This document shows, piece after piece, positions 1 through 8,049 of a stretch of 64,000 bases of DNA. The position numbers were made by a program, and so were the translations under genes. The stretch's first letter is position 1. Every line of letters begins with the position of its first letter. Under the pieces are notes generated by a model, which worked only from the letters and a program-made list of their open reading frames with translations, did no database searches and was not told the DNA's origin. This DNA is from Thiobacter sp. AK1 (GTDB taxonomy: Bacteria; Pseudomonadota; Gammaproteobacteria; Burkholderiales; Thiobacteraceae): NCBI RefSeq assembly GCF_039822265.1, contig NZ_JBAJEX010000003.1, positions 124,001 through 188,000 on the forward strand, read 5' to 3'.

Positions 1-320
1 GGGCGGCAAGCCAAAGTCTGCGCGGCTTCGCCGTGGATTATCGGCTAGCGGCCCAGCAACCGGCCCGCCTTTTGGCCGCGCCGGCGGGCGTGGTGGTGCA
101 TGAAAGCCTGATGGAACTCAACCTCAAGCTGCTGCACGAAGGCGACCTGCTCGCCTTCCTCTCGGCCCTGGACAACCAGCACGCGGGCCTGGCGCTCCCC
201 CGCTCCTGCACCATCCAGCGGCTCGCAAGTGGCCCGTTCAGCGCCCGCTTCGAGCCCAAGCTCGTCGCCGAGTGCAGCCTGGTCTGGATCACCTTGAGCC
301 CGGTGGAGCGCCAACCATGA
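1..320 (+). CDS. 3' part of an unidentified protein in a pilus-like gene set
   Basis: This reading frame is open from the first bases of the window (codons from position 3) and ends at a TGA overlapping the next start codon, so it is the C-terminal ~105 residues of a gene that begins outside. A GTG at 33 lies in frame but has no clear ribosome site and is probably internal. The visible part is soluble and has no motif I recognise; it contains a predicted strand-helix-strand stretch near 'VVHESLMELNLKLLHEGDLLAF'-like sequence and ends in a short hydrophobic strand. Its job can only be guessed from context: the gene two places downstream encodes a pilin-like protein, so this may be an inner-membrane assembly protein of a type II secretion or type IV pilus-like system. 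Confidence 0.55.
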   Translation, partial: AASQSLRGFAVDYRLAAQQPARLLAAPAGVVVHESLMELNLKLLHEGDLLAFLSALDNQHAGLALPRSCTIQRLASGPFSARFEPKLVAECSLVWITLSPVERQP

Positions 321-802
321 AGCGCCTCGCCCTGCTGGCGCTGGCCGTCTTCCTCGCGCCTGCGTGGGCAGACGATCTGGGACGCCTCTTTTTCACGCCC
401 GATGAGCGCGCCCTCCTGGATTTGGCGCGGCGTACCCAGGCGACAGCAGGGGCGGGTCAGGACCCAGGCGTAGGCATCACCCTCAATGGCGTGGTCATCC
501 GCAGCGACGGCCGACAGACGGTGTGGATAAACGGTCGCCCCCAGGCGAATGCCCGTGCGCGCGCCCCCGGCACCGCCTTCATTCCCCTCGATGGCAAACA
601 GGTGCGGCTGCGGGTCGGACAGACCCTGGACCCCCTCACCGGCCAGGTGCGGGAAGGCACGCCCCGTGCCGCAGCCCCGGCGGCGAGCGACGCCCCACCG
701 GTGGCCCCGCCCAAGGGCGCAACTAAGCCCCGCCACCGCGGCGAAACCACGGCCACTTCCAACCCCGAGAATCATGAAGCCAGCGACTGGGCGTCGCCGT
801 GA
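317..802 (+). CDS. Exported hypothetical protein, pilus/secretion context
   Basis: A 161-residue protein with a Sec signal peptide (positively charged start, hydrophobic core, cleavage expected after 'APAWA' near residue 19). The ATG overlaps the TGA of the preceding gene (ATGA), which fixes the start. The mature part has a conserved-looking segment around 'ITLNGVVIRSDGRQTVWING' followed by 'VRLRVGQTL', a pattern of small periplasmic proteins that carry a short beta domain and accompany pilus or type II secretion genes (GspC/PilP/MshK-like). The C-terminal ~50 residues are Ala/Pro-rich and low complexity. The family assignment is inference; export and the two-part architecture are visible. 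It overlaps the following gene by 29 bases. Confidence 0.7.
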   Translation: MKRLALLALAVFLAPAWADDLGRLFFTPDERALLDLARRTQATAGAGQDPGVGITLNGVVIRSDGRQTVWINGRPQANARARAPGTAFIPLDGKQVRLRVGQTLDPLTGQVREGTPRAAAPAASDAPPVAPPKGATKPRHRGETTATSNPENHEASDWASP

Positions 803-1664
803 CACGGGTGAACAGGGCGCCGCCTTGTTCCTGGTGCTCCTCCTGCTGCTGGTGGGAGGCGGCCTCGTCTTCGTCAGTCGGATCAAAAGTGCCCAGGTGG
901 AGTTGGAAGCGCAGCGCAAAACCAGCGCGGCCCTCGCCGTGGCCAAGCAGGCCCTGTTGGGTTACGCCGTGCTGGATCCCGGAAGCGCAAAGCTCAACCC
1001 GGGCCGTCTGCCCTGTCCGGACCAGGACAACGATGGCAATGCCCAAGGGGCAGCCTGTGCCACCCCCTATGTGGGGTGGTTTCCCTGGCGCACCCTGGAC
1101 ACAGGCGACCTCCGCGACGGCACTGGGCAACGCCTCTGGCTCCTGGTGGATGGCGCCTTCCGCAGCGGCGGTGGGCCGCTCAACACCAACACACAACCCA
1201 GCCTCACCCTGGATGGGCAGCCGGTGGTGGCCGTGCTATTCGCCCCGGGGCCCGTGCTTGACCGCCTCGGCCAGGTGCGGCCAGGCAGCGGGCCATTCTC
1301 GGCACCCAGCGCCTACCCCAACTACCTGGAAGGCGTCACCCGAAGCCCGCCGGCCGTCCACACCGCGCCCTCCTCCGACACCTACAACGACAGCGTGCTC
1401 GCCCTCACGCCCCAGACCCTCTTCACCCTCGTGACCCAGCGCATGGCGCGGGAACTCGCCGCAGTCAACCCCCCGCCCTACAGCGCAACCACCGTCGCCG
1501 ACCTGAACAAACCCTCGCTTTGGATTGCCAACCAGTGGGATGACGCCCTCGATCCCAGCTCCACCGTCAGCCCCACCGCCATCACCCTCAAGTTCAGAAA
1601 CTGCGCCATCGTCTACACCATCACGGGCAAAGACGCGGTGACCCGCGACCGACCGTCCTGCTAA
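774..1664 (+). CDS. Pilin-like membrane-anchored protein
   Basis: A 296-residue protein starting at ATG 774, inside the end of the preceding gene; a longer frame upstream is low-complexity overlap and was not used. Residues about 13-35 form 'GEQGAALFLVLLLLLVGGG', a short basic leader, a Gly and a long hydrophobic helix, the layout of class III signal peptides of pilins. The Glu at position +5 after the Gly is absent, as in some minor pilins. After the helix come a coiled segment and a 'GRLPCPDQDNDG' motif followed by 'GWFPWRTLDTGDLRDGTGQ', a pattern I associate with large pilin-like hypothetical proteins of Proteobacteria. Four Cys (two near 120-130, two near the C-terminus) may form disulfides. 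It is probably a minor pilin or pseudopilin-like component. Confidence 0.7.
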   Translation: MKPATGRRRDTGEQGAALFLVLLLLLVGGGLVFVSRIKSAQVELEAQRKTSAALAVAKQALLGYAVLDPGSAKLNPGRLPCPDQDNDGNAQGAACATPYVGWFPWRTLDTGDLRDGTGQRLWLLVDGAFRSGGGPLNTNTQPSLTLDGQPVVAVLFAPGPVLDRLGQVRPGSGPFSAPSAYPNYLEGVTRSPPAVHTAPSSDTYNDSVLALTPQTLFTLVTQRMARELAAVNPPPYSATTVADLNKPSLWIANQWDDALDPSSTVSPTAITLKFRNCAIVYTITGKDAVTRDRPSC

Positions 1665-1713
1665 GCCCAGCGATCCCAGCACCCCGCAGGGCAGCCCATC
1701 CGTAGGCCGCGTT

Positions 1714-1730
1714 TGTCGGAAAAATTTACA
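1714..1730. promoter_or_regulatory. Imperfect TGT-N11-ACA palindrome, possible activator site
   Basis: A 17-base AT-rich imperfect palindrome with TGT and ACA ends in otherwise GC-rich sequence. Its centre lies about 75 bases upstream of the -24 element at 1797, a usual distance for a sigma-54 enhancer-binding protein. PEP-CTERM genes in related bacteria are controlled by the PrsK/PrsR two-component system with RpoN, so this could be a PrsR-type site. Only the palindrome and spacing are seen; the regulator is inferred. Confidence 0.35.
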
Positions 1731-1794
1731 CTTGCAGCCGAGGCAGTTGGGCCCGCTCGATGCAACAGATTGATTAAAAGAGACAATCACGCAG

Positions 1795-1811
1795 TTGGCA
1801 CGGATGGTGCT
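1795..1811 (+). promoter_or_regulatory. Sigma-54 (-24/-12) promoter of the PEP-CTERM gene
   Basis: The sequence TTGGCACGGATGGTGCT matches the sigma-54 consensus TGGCACG-N4-TTGC with one mismatch. The invariant GG is at 1797-1798 and GC at 1809-1810, with exactly ten bases between. It sits about 80 bases upstream of the PEP-CTERM start codon, giving a leader of roughly 70 bases. RpoN-dependent expression of PEP-CTERM genes is established in other betaproteobacteria. Confidence 0.7.
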
Positions 1812-1890
1812 TAGCGATGGCTGCAGGAACCCATTCGGCCCGTCTCCAATGCAAGGGGCGGGTAACACTGAAGTTGATCAGGAGGTAACC

Positions 1891-2703
1891 ATGAATATCG
1901 GACTAAAGCCTTCGTCGTGGACAAGGCGGCTTAACCTAATTGGCGTGATGGTTGGTTTGGGATGGGCAGGCGCTTCGTTGGCTGCCCCCCTTCCTGCGGG
2001 CTGGACGTGTGTCGGCAACTGCGGCACCAACACCAGTGCCGACGGCGTAGTGAGCCTACCGCCGGGCTTCGGCTCTTATCAGTGGATTTCCACAAATGGA
2101 GGCCCTGGTGGTGTAGGGACATTGCCAGTGGGCGCCACCGGCCAGGAAACCAACGGTTCGTTTGCGCAGACGCCCGCTTTCAGCGCCAACTCTGGGGACA
2201 CGCTTACCTTCTACTTCAACTACATCACCAGTGATGGCGCCGAATACACGGAGTACGCGTGGGCGGGGTTGTATCAGGGCACCAACACGTTCGATTCCTT
2301 ACTCTTTACCGCCCGGACCACGCCCAGCGGCAATACAGTTCCTGGTTTTGGGCTGCCTGGGCTGGGAGCGGGGGTTACGCTGACCCCCCCCAGCACTCCC
2401 ATTATTGCAGGTGCACCAACCTTCTCGCCCCTTGGCGGCTCCTCGGGCACGTGCTATGACGTGGGATGCGGATATACAGACTGGATCAAAATGACCTACA
2501 CTTTCCCAACGTCAGGCACTTATTCCATTGGATTCGGCGTGACAAACGCGCTTGACCAAGCTTTCCAGTCGGCTTTTGCATTTGCGGGTCTTTCGCTCAA
2601 CGAAAAACCCATTGGTCAAAGTGTCCCCGAGCCCGCCTCCCTGGCTCTCATGGGCCTGGGGCTTGCGGGACTGGCCGCCCTCCGGCGCCGCAAGCCCGCG
2701 TGA
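1891..2703 (+). CDS. PEP-CTERM sorting domain protein
   Basis: A 270-residue secreted protein. The start at 1891 is preceded by a near-perfect ribosome site (AGGAGG at 1880-1885). Residues 1-33 are a signal peptide ending 'GASLAA'. The body is Gly/Thr/Ser-rich with four Cys, including 'GWTCVGNCGT' near the N-terminus and 'GTCYDVGCGYT' late, and a beta-rich central region ('LTFYFNYITSDGAEYTEYAW'); the layout resembles the NF038132-type PEP-CTERM family. The last ~25 residues are a textbook sorting signal: 'VPEPASLALMGLGLAGLAAL' followed by RRRKPA. Exosortase A (42782-44299) is expected to cut after the PEP motif and pass the protein to a surface acceptor. It is monocistronic, with its own sigma-54 promoter and terminator. 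Its exact surface function is unknown. Confidence 0.93.
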   Translation: MNIGLKPSSWTRRLNLIGVMVGLGWAGASLAAPLPAGWTCVGNCGTNTSADGVVSLPPGFGSYQWISTNGGPGGVGTLPVGATGQETNGSFAQTPAFSANSGDTLTFYFNYITSDGAEYTEYAWAGLYQGTNTFDSLLFTARTTPSGNTVPGFGLPGLGAGVTLTPPSTPIIAGAPTFSPLGGSSGTCYDVGCGYTDWIKMTYTFPTSGTYSIGFGVTNALDQAFQSAFAFAGLSLNEKPIGQSVPEPASLALMGLGLAGLAALRRRKPA

Positions 2704-2723
2704 AGGGAAAAGAGCGCAATCAC

Positions 2724-2752
2724 AGCCCGGCAGACAACTGTCGGGCTTTTTT
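2724..2752 (+). terminator. Rho-independent terminator after the PEP-CTERM gene
   Basis: A 10-base-pair stem (one G-T wobble) formed by AGCCCGGCAG and CTGTCGGGCT with an ACAA loop, followed by a run of T. It starts 21 bases after the stop codon. Read from the other strand there is no T run, so it serves the plus-strand gene only. Confidence 0.85.
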
Positions 2753-2766
2753 ACGCCCTATTTTGG

Positions 2767-4434
2767 TCAGCGCAGGTAGCCTTCCTGCTCCAACTTGATG
2801 AGCACGCGCTGCACTGCCTCGTCCACGGTGAGCTCACTGGTATCCAGCGCAAGCTCCGGCTGCTCCGGCGCCTCGTAGGGGTCGGACACGCCGGTGAAAG
2901 CCTGAATGAGCCCAGCGCGGGCCTTGGCGTAGAGGCCCTTGCGGTCGCGCGCCTCGCACACTTCGATGGGCGTTGCCACATACACTTCGAAGAAACCGCC
3001 GTATTGCCGGATCATCTGGCGCACGGCGCGGCGGCTTTCCCGATAGGGGGCGATGGGCGCACAGATAGCAATGCCGCGATGCTTGACGATCTCGCTCGCC
3101 ACGTAGCCTATGCGGCGCACGTTGATCTCGCGATGTTCCCGGGAGAATCCCAGCTCGCTGGACAAATGCTTGCGCACGATGTCGCCGTCGAGCAGGGTCA
3201 CCTGCCGACCGGTGATTTCCAAGAGCCGAATCTGCAGCGCCTTGGCCAGGGTGGACTTGCCCGCGCCGGACAGCCCGGTGCAAAACACGCAGAAGCCCTG
3301 CTGATGCCGCGGTGGATAGGCACGCTGCAGGGCGGCCACCACCTCGGGCCAGGCATACCAGGCGGGGATGTTGAGGCCCCAGTCCAGTCGCCGTTCGAAT
3401 TCCTGGGCGGTGAAAGCCAGCCTCCGCGCGCCCGCCACCACGTCCTCCTCCGGCAGAAACTGAGCACGATCCTCCACGTACACCATGCGCCGGAAGGGCA
3501 CCAGTTCCACACCCACCGCCTGCACGGCCTCCGGCAGCGTGGCTTGCACTTCCGCGAGGATGTCCGCGCCACGCCGCTGTTCGCCTGCTGACGTTTGCTC
3601 GCCACCGACGATGAGGTGGGCGCAGCCGTGATTGCGCGCGAGGATGGCCCGCAGCATCACGCCACGCGGGCCGGGGGGCAGCTGTGCGAGAGGGAGCAGG
3701 GCGAGCACGCTTAAGGCCGGTGGCAAGTGTTTCACCGCCGCCTGCCAGGCCCGCACCCGGCTGAAATATTCCGCCTCGTTGGCCGGCAGCACGCCCGCCA
3801 CGCCGTGTAGCAGCAGATTCGCCTCACGGTCGAGGGAGGCCTTGACTACAAAGGCTTCGTGCATGCGCTGCAGGGGATGGGCCGTCTGGTAGGCGATCAC
3901 GCGCTTGAAGCCGCGCCGCTCAAACTGGGCGCGCAAGGCCGCAGGCGTGAAGCGCCACTCCAGAAAGTCATGGCGCGGCGGCAGCGCCACGCCTTCCACG
4001 GTGCCGCCAACACAGATGCCGCCGGGCGAGGTGCCCAGCGCCGCGCGTTCGAGGCGCTCATCAGCCGGCCAGACGTCGGCAACGGTGAGCACCGCGGGCA
4101 TGAAACCCTCCGGATCGCGTAGGGCGTAGCGTCGGCCCGGTGTCATGCCTGTGGCCTGTTTTTCCGTGAGGCGCAACACCAATGGCCAGGGCCACCAGGT
4201 GCCATCCGAAAGATGTCCCGTTGCCAGCACCGCCCGGTAGTCCGCCTCGCCAAGATAGCCGGTCAGGGGTGAAAAGCCGCCGTTGAGCAGAAGCTCCAGC
4301 TCGCAAAGCTGCTCGCGCGTGAGGTCGAGATCCGGCAGATCGCGTGCTTCCTCACGCAGCGCCGCCGCGCGTTTTTCATCCACGAGGAGATTCACCAGGC
4401 GGCCGCCGTAGGGCGCAGGAAGCGTATCCGTCAC
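2767..4434 (-). CDS. Bifunctional ATP sulfurylase-like / APS kinase
   Basis: A 555-residue fusion. Residues 1-370 align by pattern with ATP sulfurylase (PUA-like start, then the nucleotidylyltransferase fold). Residues 380-555 are an APS kinase with an intact P-loop GLSGAGKST (387-395), 'LLDGD', the 'GFSREHREINVRR' APS-binding segment and 'APYRESRR'. The kinase should phosphorylate APS to PAPS, the donor for sulfotransferases. The sulfurylase half is unusual: the catalytic QTRNPxHRAH reads QTAHPLQRMH (183-192) and the GRDH motif reads GGEQ (277-280), so key Arg, Asn, His and Asp residues are gone. ATP sulfurylase activity is therefore doubtful while kinase activity is likely. The start overlaps the DHH phosphoesterase stop by 4 bases, so the two are co-translated. 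A PAPS consumer is at 31821-32744. Confidence 0.88.
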   Translation of the reverse strand: MTDTLPAPYGGRLVNLLVDEKRAAALREEARDLPDLDLTREQLCELELLLNGGFSPLTGYLGEADYRAVLATGHLSDGTWWPWPLVLRLTEKQATGMTPGRRYALRDPEGFMPAVLTVADVWPADERLERAALGTSPGGICVGGTVEGVALPPRHDFLEWRFTPAALRAQFERRGFKRVIAYQTAHPLQRMHEAFVVKASLDREANLLLHGVAGVLPANEAEYFSRVRAWQAAVKHLPPALSVLALLPLAQLPPGPRGVMLRAILARNHGCAHLIVGGEQTSAGEQRRGADILAEVQATLPEAVQAVGVELVPFRRMVYVEDRAQFLPEEDVVAGARRLAFTAQEFERRLDWGLNIPAWYAWPEVVAALQRAYPPRHQQGFCVFCTGLSGAGKSTLAKALQIRLLEITGRQVTLLDGDIVRKHLSSELGFSREHREINVRRIGYVASEIVKHRGIAICAPIAPYRESRRAVRQMIRQYGGFFEVYVATPIEVCEARDRKGLYAKARAGLIQAFTGVSDPYEAPEQPELALDTSELTVDEAVQRVLIKLEQEGYLR

Positions 4435-5399
4435 GCTGCGCGCCCCGCTGTAAATGCCGCATCGAAGGCGGCGAAAAAGCGCTCAAGCTCGCCCTCCGGC
4501 AAATGGTTGATGCCCGCCGCCGCCTTGCGTCCGCCGCCCGTCGCGAACTGGCTGGCGAGCCCGTCGGCACCGCTTGGGCTGGCAAGCGGAGCGCGGATGC
4601 TCACCAGGTAGCCGCCTGGTTTGCACGTGAGCACGGCGTGGGCCTCCTGCGGAGCCTGGCGCGCAAGCAGGTTTCCAAACAGGCCGGATACGCGGCGCGC
4701 CCAGGCTTCGTTGGGCAACAGGTAGATCGCCCCGGCGGCGCAACGGTGCACCGGACGCACAGCTTGCGCCCGCGCCAGATCCTGGGCGCAGCCTTCCTTG
4801 AGGATGACGAAAGCACGCTCTGCCGCGATGAACTCGAAGGGATCGCGGTAGGCGTGCAGCAGGCGGTAAAGCGCCGCGGGATGGAAATACAAATCGTCCG
4901 TGGTTTCCCCATAGGCGTTGTAGTTTAAGCACTCACCCAGCTCGCGCAGGGCGTCGAGCTGCGCCTCGGTGAGAGCCAAATCCCGGGCCGCCCGCCGTGC
5001 CGCAGCGTGCAGGTTATCGCCGAAGGCGCCCACCACCGCCCACGGACGATGCCGACCGGAAAGATAGCGATCCACGAGCAGGCTGGTACACCACTCCGGC
5101 CCGGTCTCGATGTGCGCCGCCAGGCGCACATGTCGCGGAATCTCGCCCGCCTGATGATGATCGAAATAGGTCACCTCCGCGCCCGCATCGAGCATGCGCA
5201 TGAGCGCCGCGCGGTTCTTGTCCAGGGAAATGTCCAGCACCGTCACGCGGTCGCCGGCACCCGCCGCGACCCGCTTAAGCAGGCCAATGTCCCGCTTCAC
5301 GCCGGTGACCAGCTCACTTTCGCGCGGCACTTCCAGCCGCAGCATGTGCAGGGCGCAGATGCCGTCGGCATCGCCGTTGAAGACGTCATAGTCGGTCAT
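4431..5399 (-). CDS. DHH/DHHA1 family phosphoesterase
   Basis: A 322-residue DHH-superfamily phosphoesterase. Metal-binding motifs are visible: FNGDADG (7-13), 'VLDIS' with Asp56, and FDHH (79-82). The C-terminal DHHA1 substrate-binding part has 'GGGRKAAAG' (288-296). Family members hydrolyse short oligonucleotides, cyclic dinucleotide products or 3'-phosphoadenosine 5'-phosphate (pAp; NrnA type). Here the gene is first in an operon with an APS kinase gene (ATGA overlap), which favours, by inference, a role in removing pAp left over from sulfotransfer. It has no transmembrane segment. A role in tRNA/RNA turnover remains possible. Confidence 0.85.
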   Translation of the reverse strand: MTDYDVFNGDADGICALHMLRLEVPRESELVTGVKRDIGLLKRVAAGAGDRVTVLDISLDKNRAALMRMLDAGAEVTYFDHHQAGEIPRHVRLAAHIETGPEWCTSLLVDRYLSGRHRPWAVVGAFGDNLHAAARRAARDLALTEAQLDALRELGECLNYNAYGETTDDLYFHPAALYRLLHAYRDPFEFIAAERAFVILKEGCAQDLARAQAVRPVHRCAAGAIYLLPNEAWARRVSGLFGNLLARQAPQEAHAVLTCKPGGYLVSIRAPLASPSGADGLASQFATGGGRKAAAGINHLPEGELERFFAAFDAAFTAGRAA

Positions 5400-5418
5400 G
5401 GAACCACCCTTGAAACCA

Positions 5419-5511
5419 GATTATCCATTACGACGCGGCTGTCCCACCAAGACGACGATGGATCTCATATGCCCTGCAGTTTAGGGGCACGCGCCGGTGT
5501 GATGGATAATC
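5419..5511. repeat. Spaced 10-base inverted repeat
   Basis: GATTATCCAT (5419-5428) and its perfect complement ATGGATAATC (5502-5511) are separated by 73 bases; similarity continues a few bases outward with mismatches. It lies just upstream of the DHH phosphoesterase start. It could be the ends of a miniature mobile element or a regulator site; neither is shown. Confidence 0.45.
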
Positions 5512-5869
5512 CGGGTTGAGGGGTAGCGGCTTTGGCCACGCCGCGCTCACCGCGCGCAAGCCAGCCCGCCACACCCCTGAAGGCCCTTCGCTGCCACCGT
5601 GGCAAGCCAGCGACCCAGAGCGATTCTAGCCGGAATCGGCGCCGGCCTATACACTTGGCCCATGGTTGTGCTGCCTTTCCGTCACATCATCGGCCTGCGC
5701 CCGAGCGGCGAGGGAATGACAGAGAGCGAACGACATCGACACGGGCGCATCACCCACGGCAGGCTGCGAGCGGAAGTGAAAGGCATCGATTGAGCATCAC
5801 GTTAGTACGTGACACCTGTTTGTCGTCCGCGCAAAAGCGGACCGGGGAAAATGACCAACAATACTCTGG

Positions 5870-5889
5870 ATTCCCGCCTTCGCGGGAAT
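5870..5889. repeat. REP-like palindrome (dRS3-like)
   Basis: ATTCCCGCCTTCGCGGGAAT is a 20-base palindrome with ATTCCC/GGGAAT ends, the same layout as the dispersed dRS3-type repeat known from Neisseria and other betaproteobacteria. It lies in intergenic DNA, as expected for such repeats. Confidence 0.6.
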
Positions 5890-6016
5890 GACAGGTTACT
5901 TACGCAGCTGGCAACTACTTCGGTAGAGGTCAATAAAATGGTGGAGCGATTCATCGTAGAAACCATGGGCGCGTGCCCAAGAGTGCAGCGCCTGCCGAAG
6001 CGGGCGAAGGGGTGAC

Positions 6017-6994
6017 ATGCCCATTTCCGTGCTGGTAGTCGGCGGCGCGGGCTACATCGGCTCGCACATGGTGGCCGCGCTCCTGGCGGGTGGATGCCGG
6101 GTCACCATCTTCGACAATCTCAGCACCGGACATCGCGATGCGGTGCTGGGTGGGGAATTCGTGCAGGGCGATCTGGCCGACCGCGCCACCCTCGATGCGC
6201 TGTTGAACGCTCGTCATTTCGATGCGGTGATGCATTTCGCCTCCTTTATCCAAGTGGGTGAGTCGGTACGCGAACCTGCGAAGTACTACGCCAACAACCT
6301 CGCCCACACGCTGAATCTGCTGGATGCCATGGTGGCCCACGGCGTACACCGCTTCATCTTCTCCTCCAGCGCCGCGGTGTATGGCAACCCCGCGCAGGTG
6401 CCCATTCCCGAAACGCACCCGAAACAGCCCATCAATCCCTACGGCCGCACGAAGTGGATGGTGGAGCAGATTCTCGAAGACTACGATCGCGCCTATGGGC
6501 TGAAGTCGGTTTGCCTGCGCTACTTCAATGCCGCCGGCGCCGATCCCGAAGGCCGACTCGGGGAACGCCACGAACCGGAGACCCATCTCATTCCCCTGGT
6601 GCTGCGTGCCGCTCGCGGGCGGCTGCCCCATGTCTCGGTGTTTGGGCGCGACTACGACACGCCGGATGGCACTTGCATCCGCGACTACGTACACGTGACC
6701 GATCTGGCTGAGGCCCACTGGCTCGCCCTGGAATACCTGCTCGCGGGCAGCGCCTCTACCGCCTTGAATCTGGGCAATGGCGCAGGCTTTTCGGTGGCGG
6801 AGGTGATCGCCACGGCCGGGCGCGTCACCGGCCGGCGCATTCCGGTGCGGGATGCGCCCCGGCGCGCTGGGGATCCGCCGCGTTTGGTGGCGGACGCAGC
6901 ACGCGCGCGTGACCTGCTCGGCTGGCGTCCCCGTTTCGATGCCCTCGCCACCATCATCGCCCACGCCTGGCAGTGGGAATGCCGTGCGCCATGA
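6017..6994 (+). CDS. galE: UDP-glucose 4-epimerase
   Basis: A 325-residue short-chain dehydrogenase-type epimerase that interconverts UDP-glucose and UDP-galactose in the cytoplasm and so supplies precursors to the glycan clusters of this window. The NAD-binding GGAGYIG (9-15) is at the N-terminus, the Ser motif 'SSSAAVYG' at 116-123 and the catalytic YxxxK at 142-146 ('PYGRTKW'). Downstream 'RYFNAAGA' and 'CIRDYVHV' are characteristic of GalE rather than other epimerases. Length is close to the usual ~338. The start at 6017 follows an AGGGG-type ribosome site. The stop overlaps the ATG of the VanZ-family gene, so the two are co-translated. UDP-GlcNAc 4-epimerase activity cannot be excluded. 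Confidence 0.93.
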   Translation: MPISVLVVGGAGYIGSHMVAALLAGGCRVTIFDNLSTGHRDAVLGGEFVQGDLADRATLDALLNARHFDAVMHFASFIQVGESVREPAKYYANNLAHTLNLLDAMVAHGVHRFIFSSSAAVYGNPAQVPIPETHPKQPINPYGRTKWMVEQILEDYDRAYGLKSVCLRYFNAAGADPEGRLGERHEPETHLIPLVLRAARGRLPHVSVFGRDYDTPDGTCIRDYVHVTDLAEAHWLALEYLLAGSASTALNLGNGAGFSVAEVIATAGRVTGRRIPVRDAPRRAGDPPRLVADAARARDLLGWRPRFDALATIIAHAWQWECRAP

Positions 6995-8049
6995 GCGCGC
7001 CCCGTCCGAGCCCGCCGCTCGCGCTCTTTTTCTACGCCGCGCTCTTGGTGTATGGCAGTCTCTATCCCCTGTATGGCTGGCGCGTACCGGAACCGGCCGC
7101 CTGGGGGTTCCTCATCGCGCCCGTGCCGCCGGTGGTCACCCGCACCGACCTGGCAACCAACGTGCTCGTGTATGTCCCCTTCGGCTGGCTCATGGCGCGC
7201 GCCTTGACGGCCTCGCGCCGGTTGCGCGTGGCCCTGCCCATGACCTGTGCCGCTGCGGCCCTGTTCTCCACCGCCATGGAGACCGGCCAGCTGTTCATCC
7301 CGGGACGGATCGCCTCCAACCTGGACATCGCGGCCAACAGCCTCGGCGCGCTCCTGGGCGGCCTTCTCTACGGATTGGCGCGGTGGGACCGGCTGCCGGG
7401 ACGGCTGGTGATGGGGCTGCGCCATCGCCTCCTCGCACCTGGCCGCCTGTCCGAGGCCGCTTTGCTGCTGCTCGCCCTGTGGGCCCTGCTACAGCTCTCC
7501 CTGGAACCGCCTTCCCTGCTGGCCGGCCACCTGAATCGGGGCTTTCTGCCCTTCTGGGAAGTGCCCAGCCATCTTGACAGGCTGGAGCCCCTGCTTGCCG
7601 CCATCTACGCTGGCGAACTGGTGGTAGTGGGGCTAATGCTTGCCACGGTACTGCGGCAACCTCCGCGCCCAATGGGAATGACGGTGGCGGCGACCACGTT
7701 TGTCCTCGCCTGCAAATTCGCCGCCGCGGCGGTGCTGCTCAAATGGACCGTGCTGGAACGGCTGCTTTCTGTGGAACTCATAAGTGGGCTTGCGGCGGGC
7801 GCGTTGTCCCTCAACCGCCTGCTTGGGGTATGGCCGCAGCGGCCAGCACGGTGGAGCGGGGTGGCCATTGCCCTGCTGCTGGGAGCCGCCCTGGTCTATC
7901 TCATCTGGCCGGGCATGGTGGAGCCTTCCCCCCGTCGGCTCAACGTCACGGGACTGGCCGCGGCTGGGGCGCTGGCCTGGCCTTGGCTTTCCGCCCTGTA
8001 CCTGGCTGTGGCGCGGGGAGAACCGCCGTCACCGCGGCCGTCACGCTGA
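6991..8049 (+). CDS. VanZ family membrane protein (one VanZ module)
   Basis: A 352-residue polytopic membrane protein beginning at ATG 6991, whose ATGA overlaps the galE stop; a GTG 18 bases earlier is less likely. Residues 1-130 form a VanZ-like module: 'YGSLYPL' in the first helix, 'LATNVLVYVPFGWL' and 'ETGQLFIPGRIASNLDIAANSLGALLG'. About five more hydrophobic helices follow. VanZ-like proteins are poorly understood; the founder raises teicoplanin tolerance and others sit in cell-envelope clusters. The last 104 bases are antisense to the end of the next gene, another VanZ-family member. Confidence 0.85.
   Translation: MSAPRPSPPLALFFYAALLVYGSLYPLYGWRVPEPAAWGFLIAPVPPVVTRTDLATNVLVYVPFGWLMARALTASRRLRVALPMTCAAAALFSTAMETGQLFIPGRIASNLDIAANSLGALLGGLLYGLARWDRLPGRLVMGLRHRLLAPGRLSEAALLLLALWALLQLSLEPPSLLAGHLNRGFLPFWEVPSHLDRLEPLLAAIYAGELVVVGLMLATVLRQPPRPMGMTVAATTFVLACKFAAAAVLLKWTVLERLLSVELISGLAAGALSLNRLLGVWPQRPARWSGVAIALLLGAALVYLIWPGMVEPSPRRLNVTGLAAAGALAWPWLSALYLAVARGEPPSPRPSR

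Larger units (their letters stand above)
5400..6016 (+). other. Intergenic region without a gene
   Basis: 617 bases between the divergently arranged DHH phosphoesterase (minus) and galE (plus). No frame has coding character; several short frames are open by chance. It contains a widely spaced inverted repeat (5419-5428 with 5502-5511), a short hairpin near 5826-5843 and a REP-like palindrome (5870-5889). Promoters for both flanking genes must lie here, but I see no convincing -35/-10 pair. Confidence 0.6.

Noticed and set aside
1665-1890. A riboswitch or small RNA before the PEP-CTERM gene
   Set aside because: No conserved riboswitch core was found; the sigma-54 promoter and palindrome explain the visible structure.
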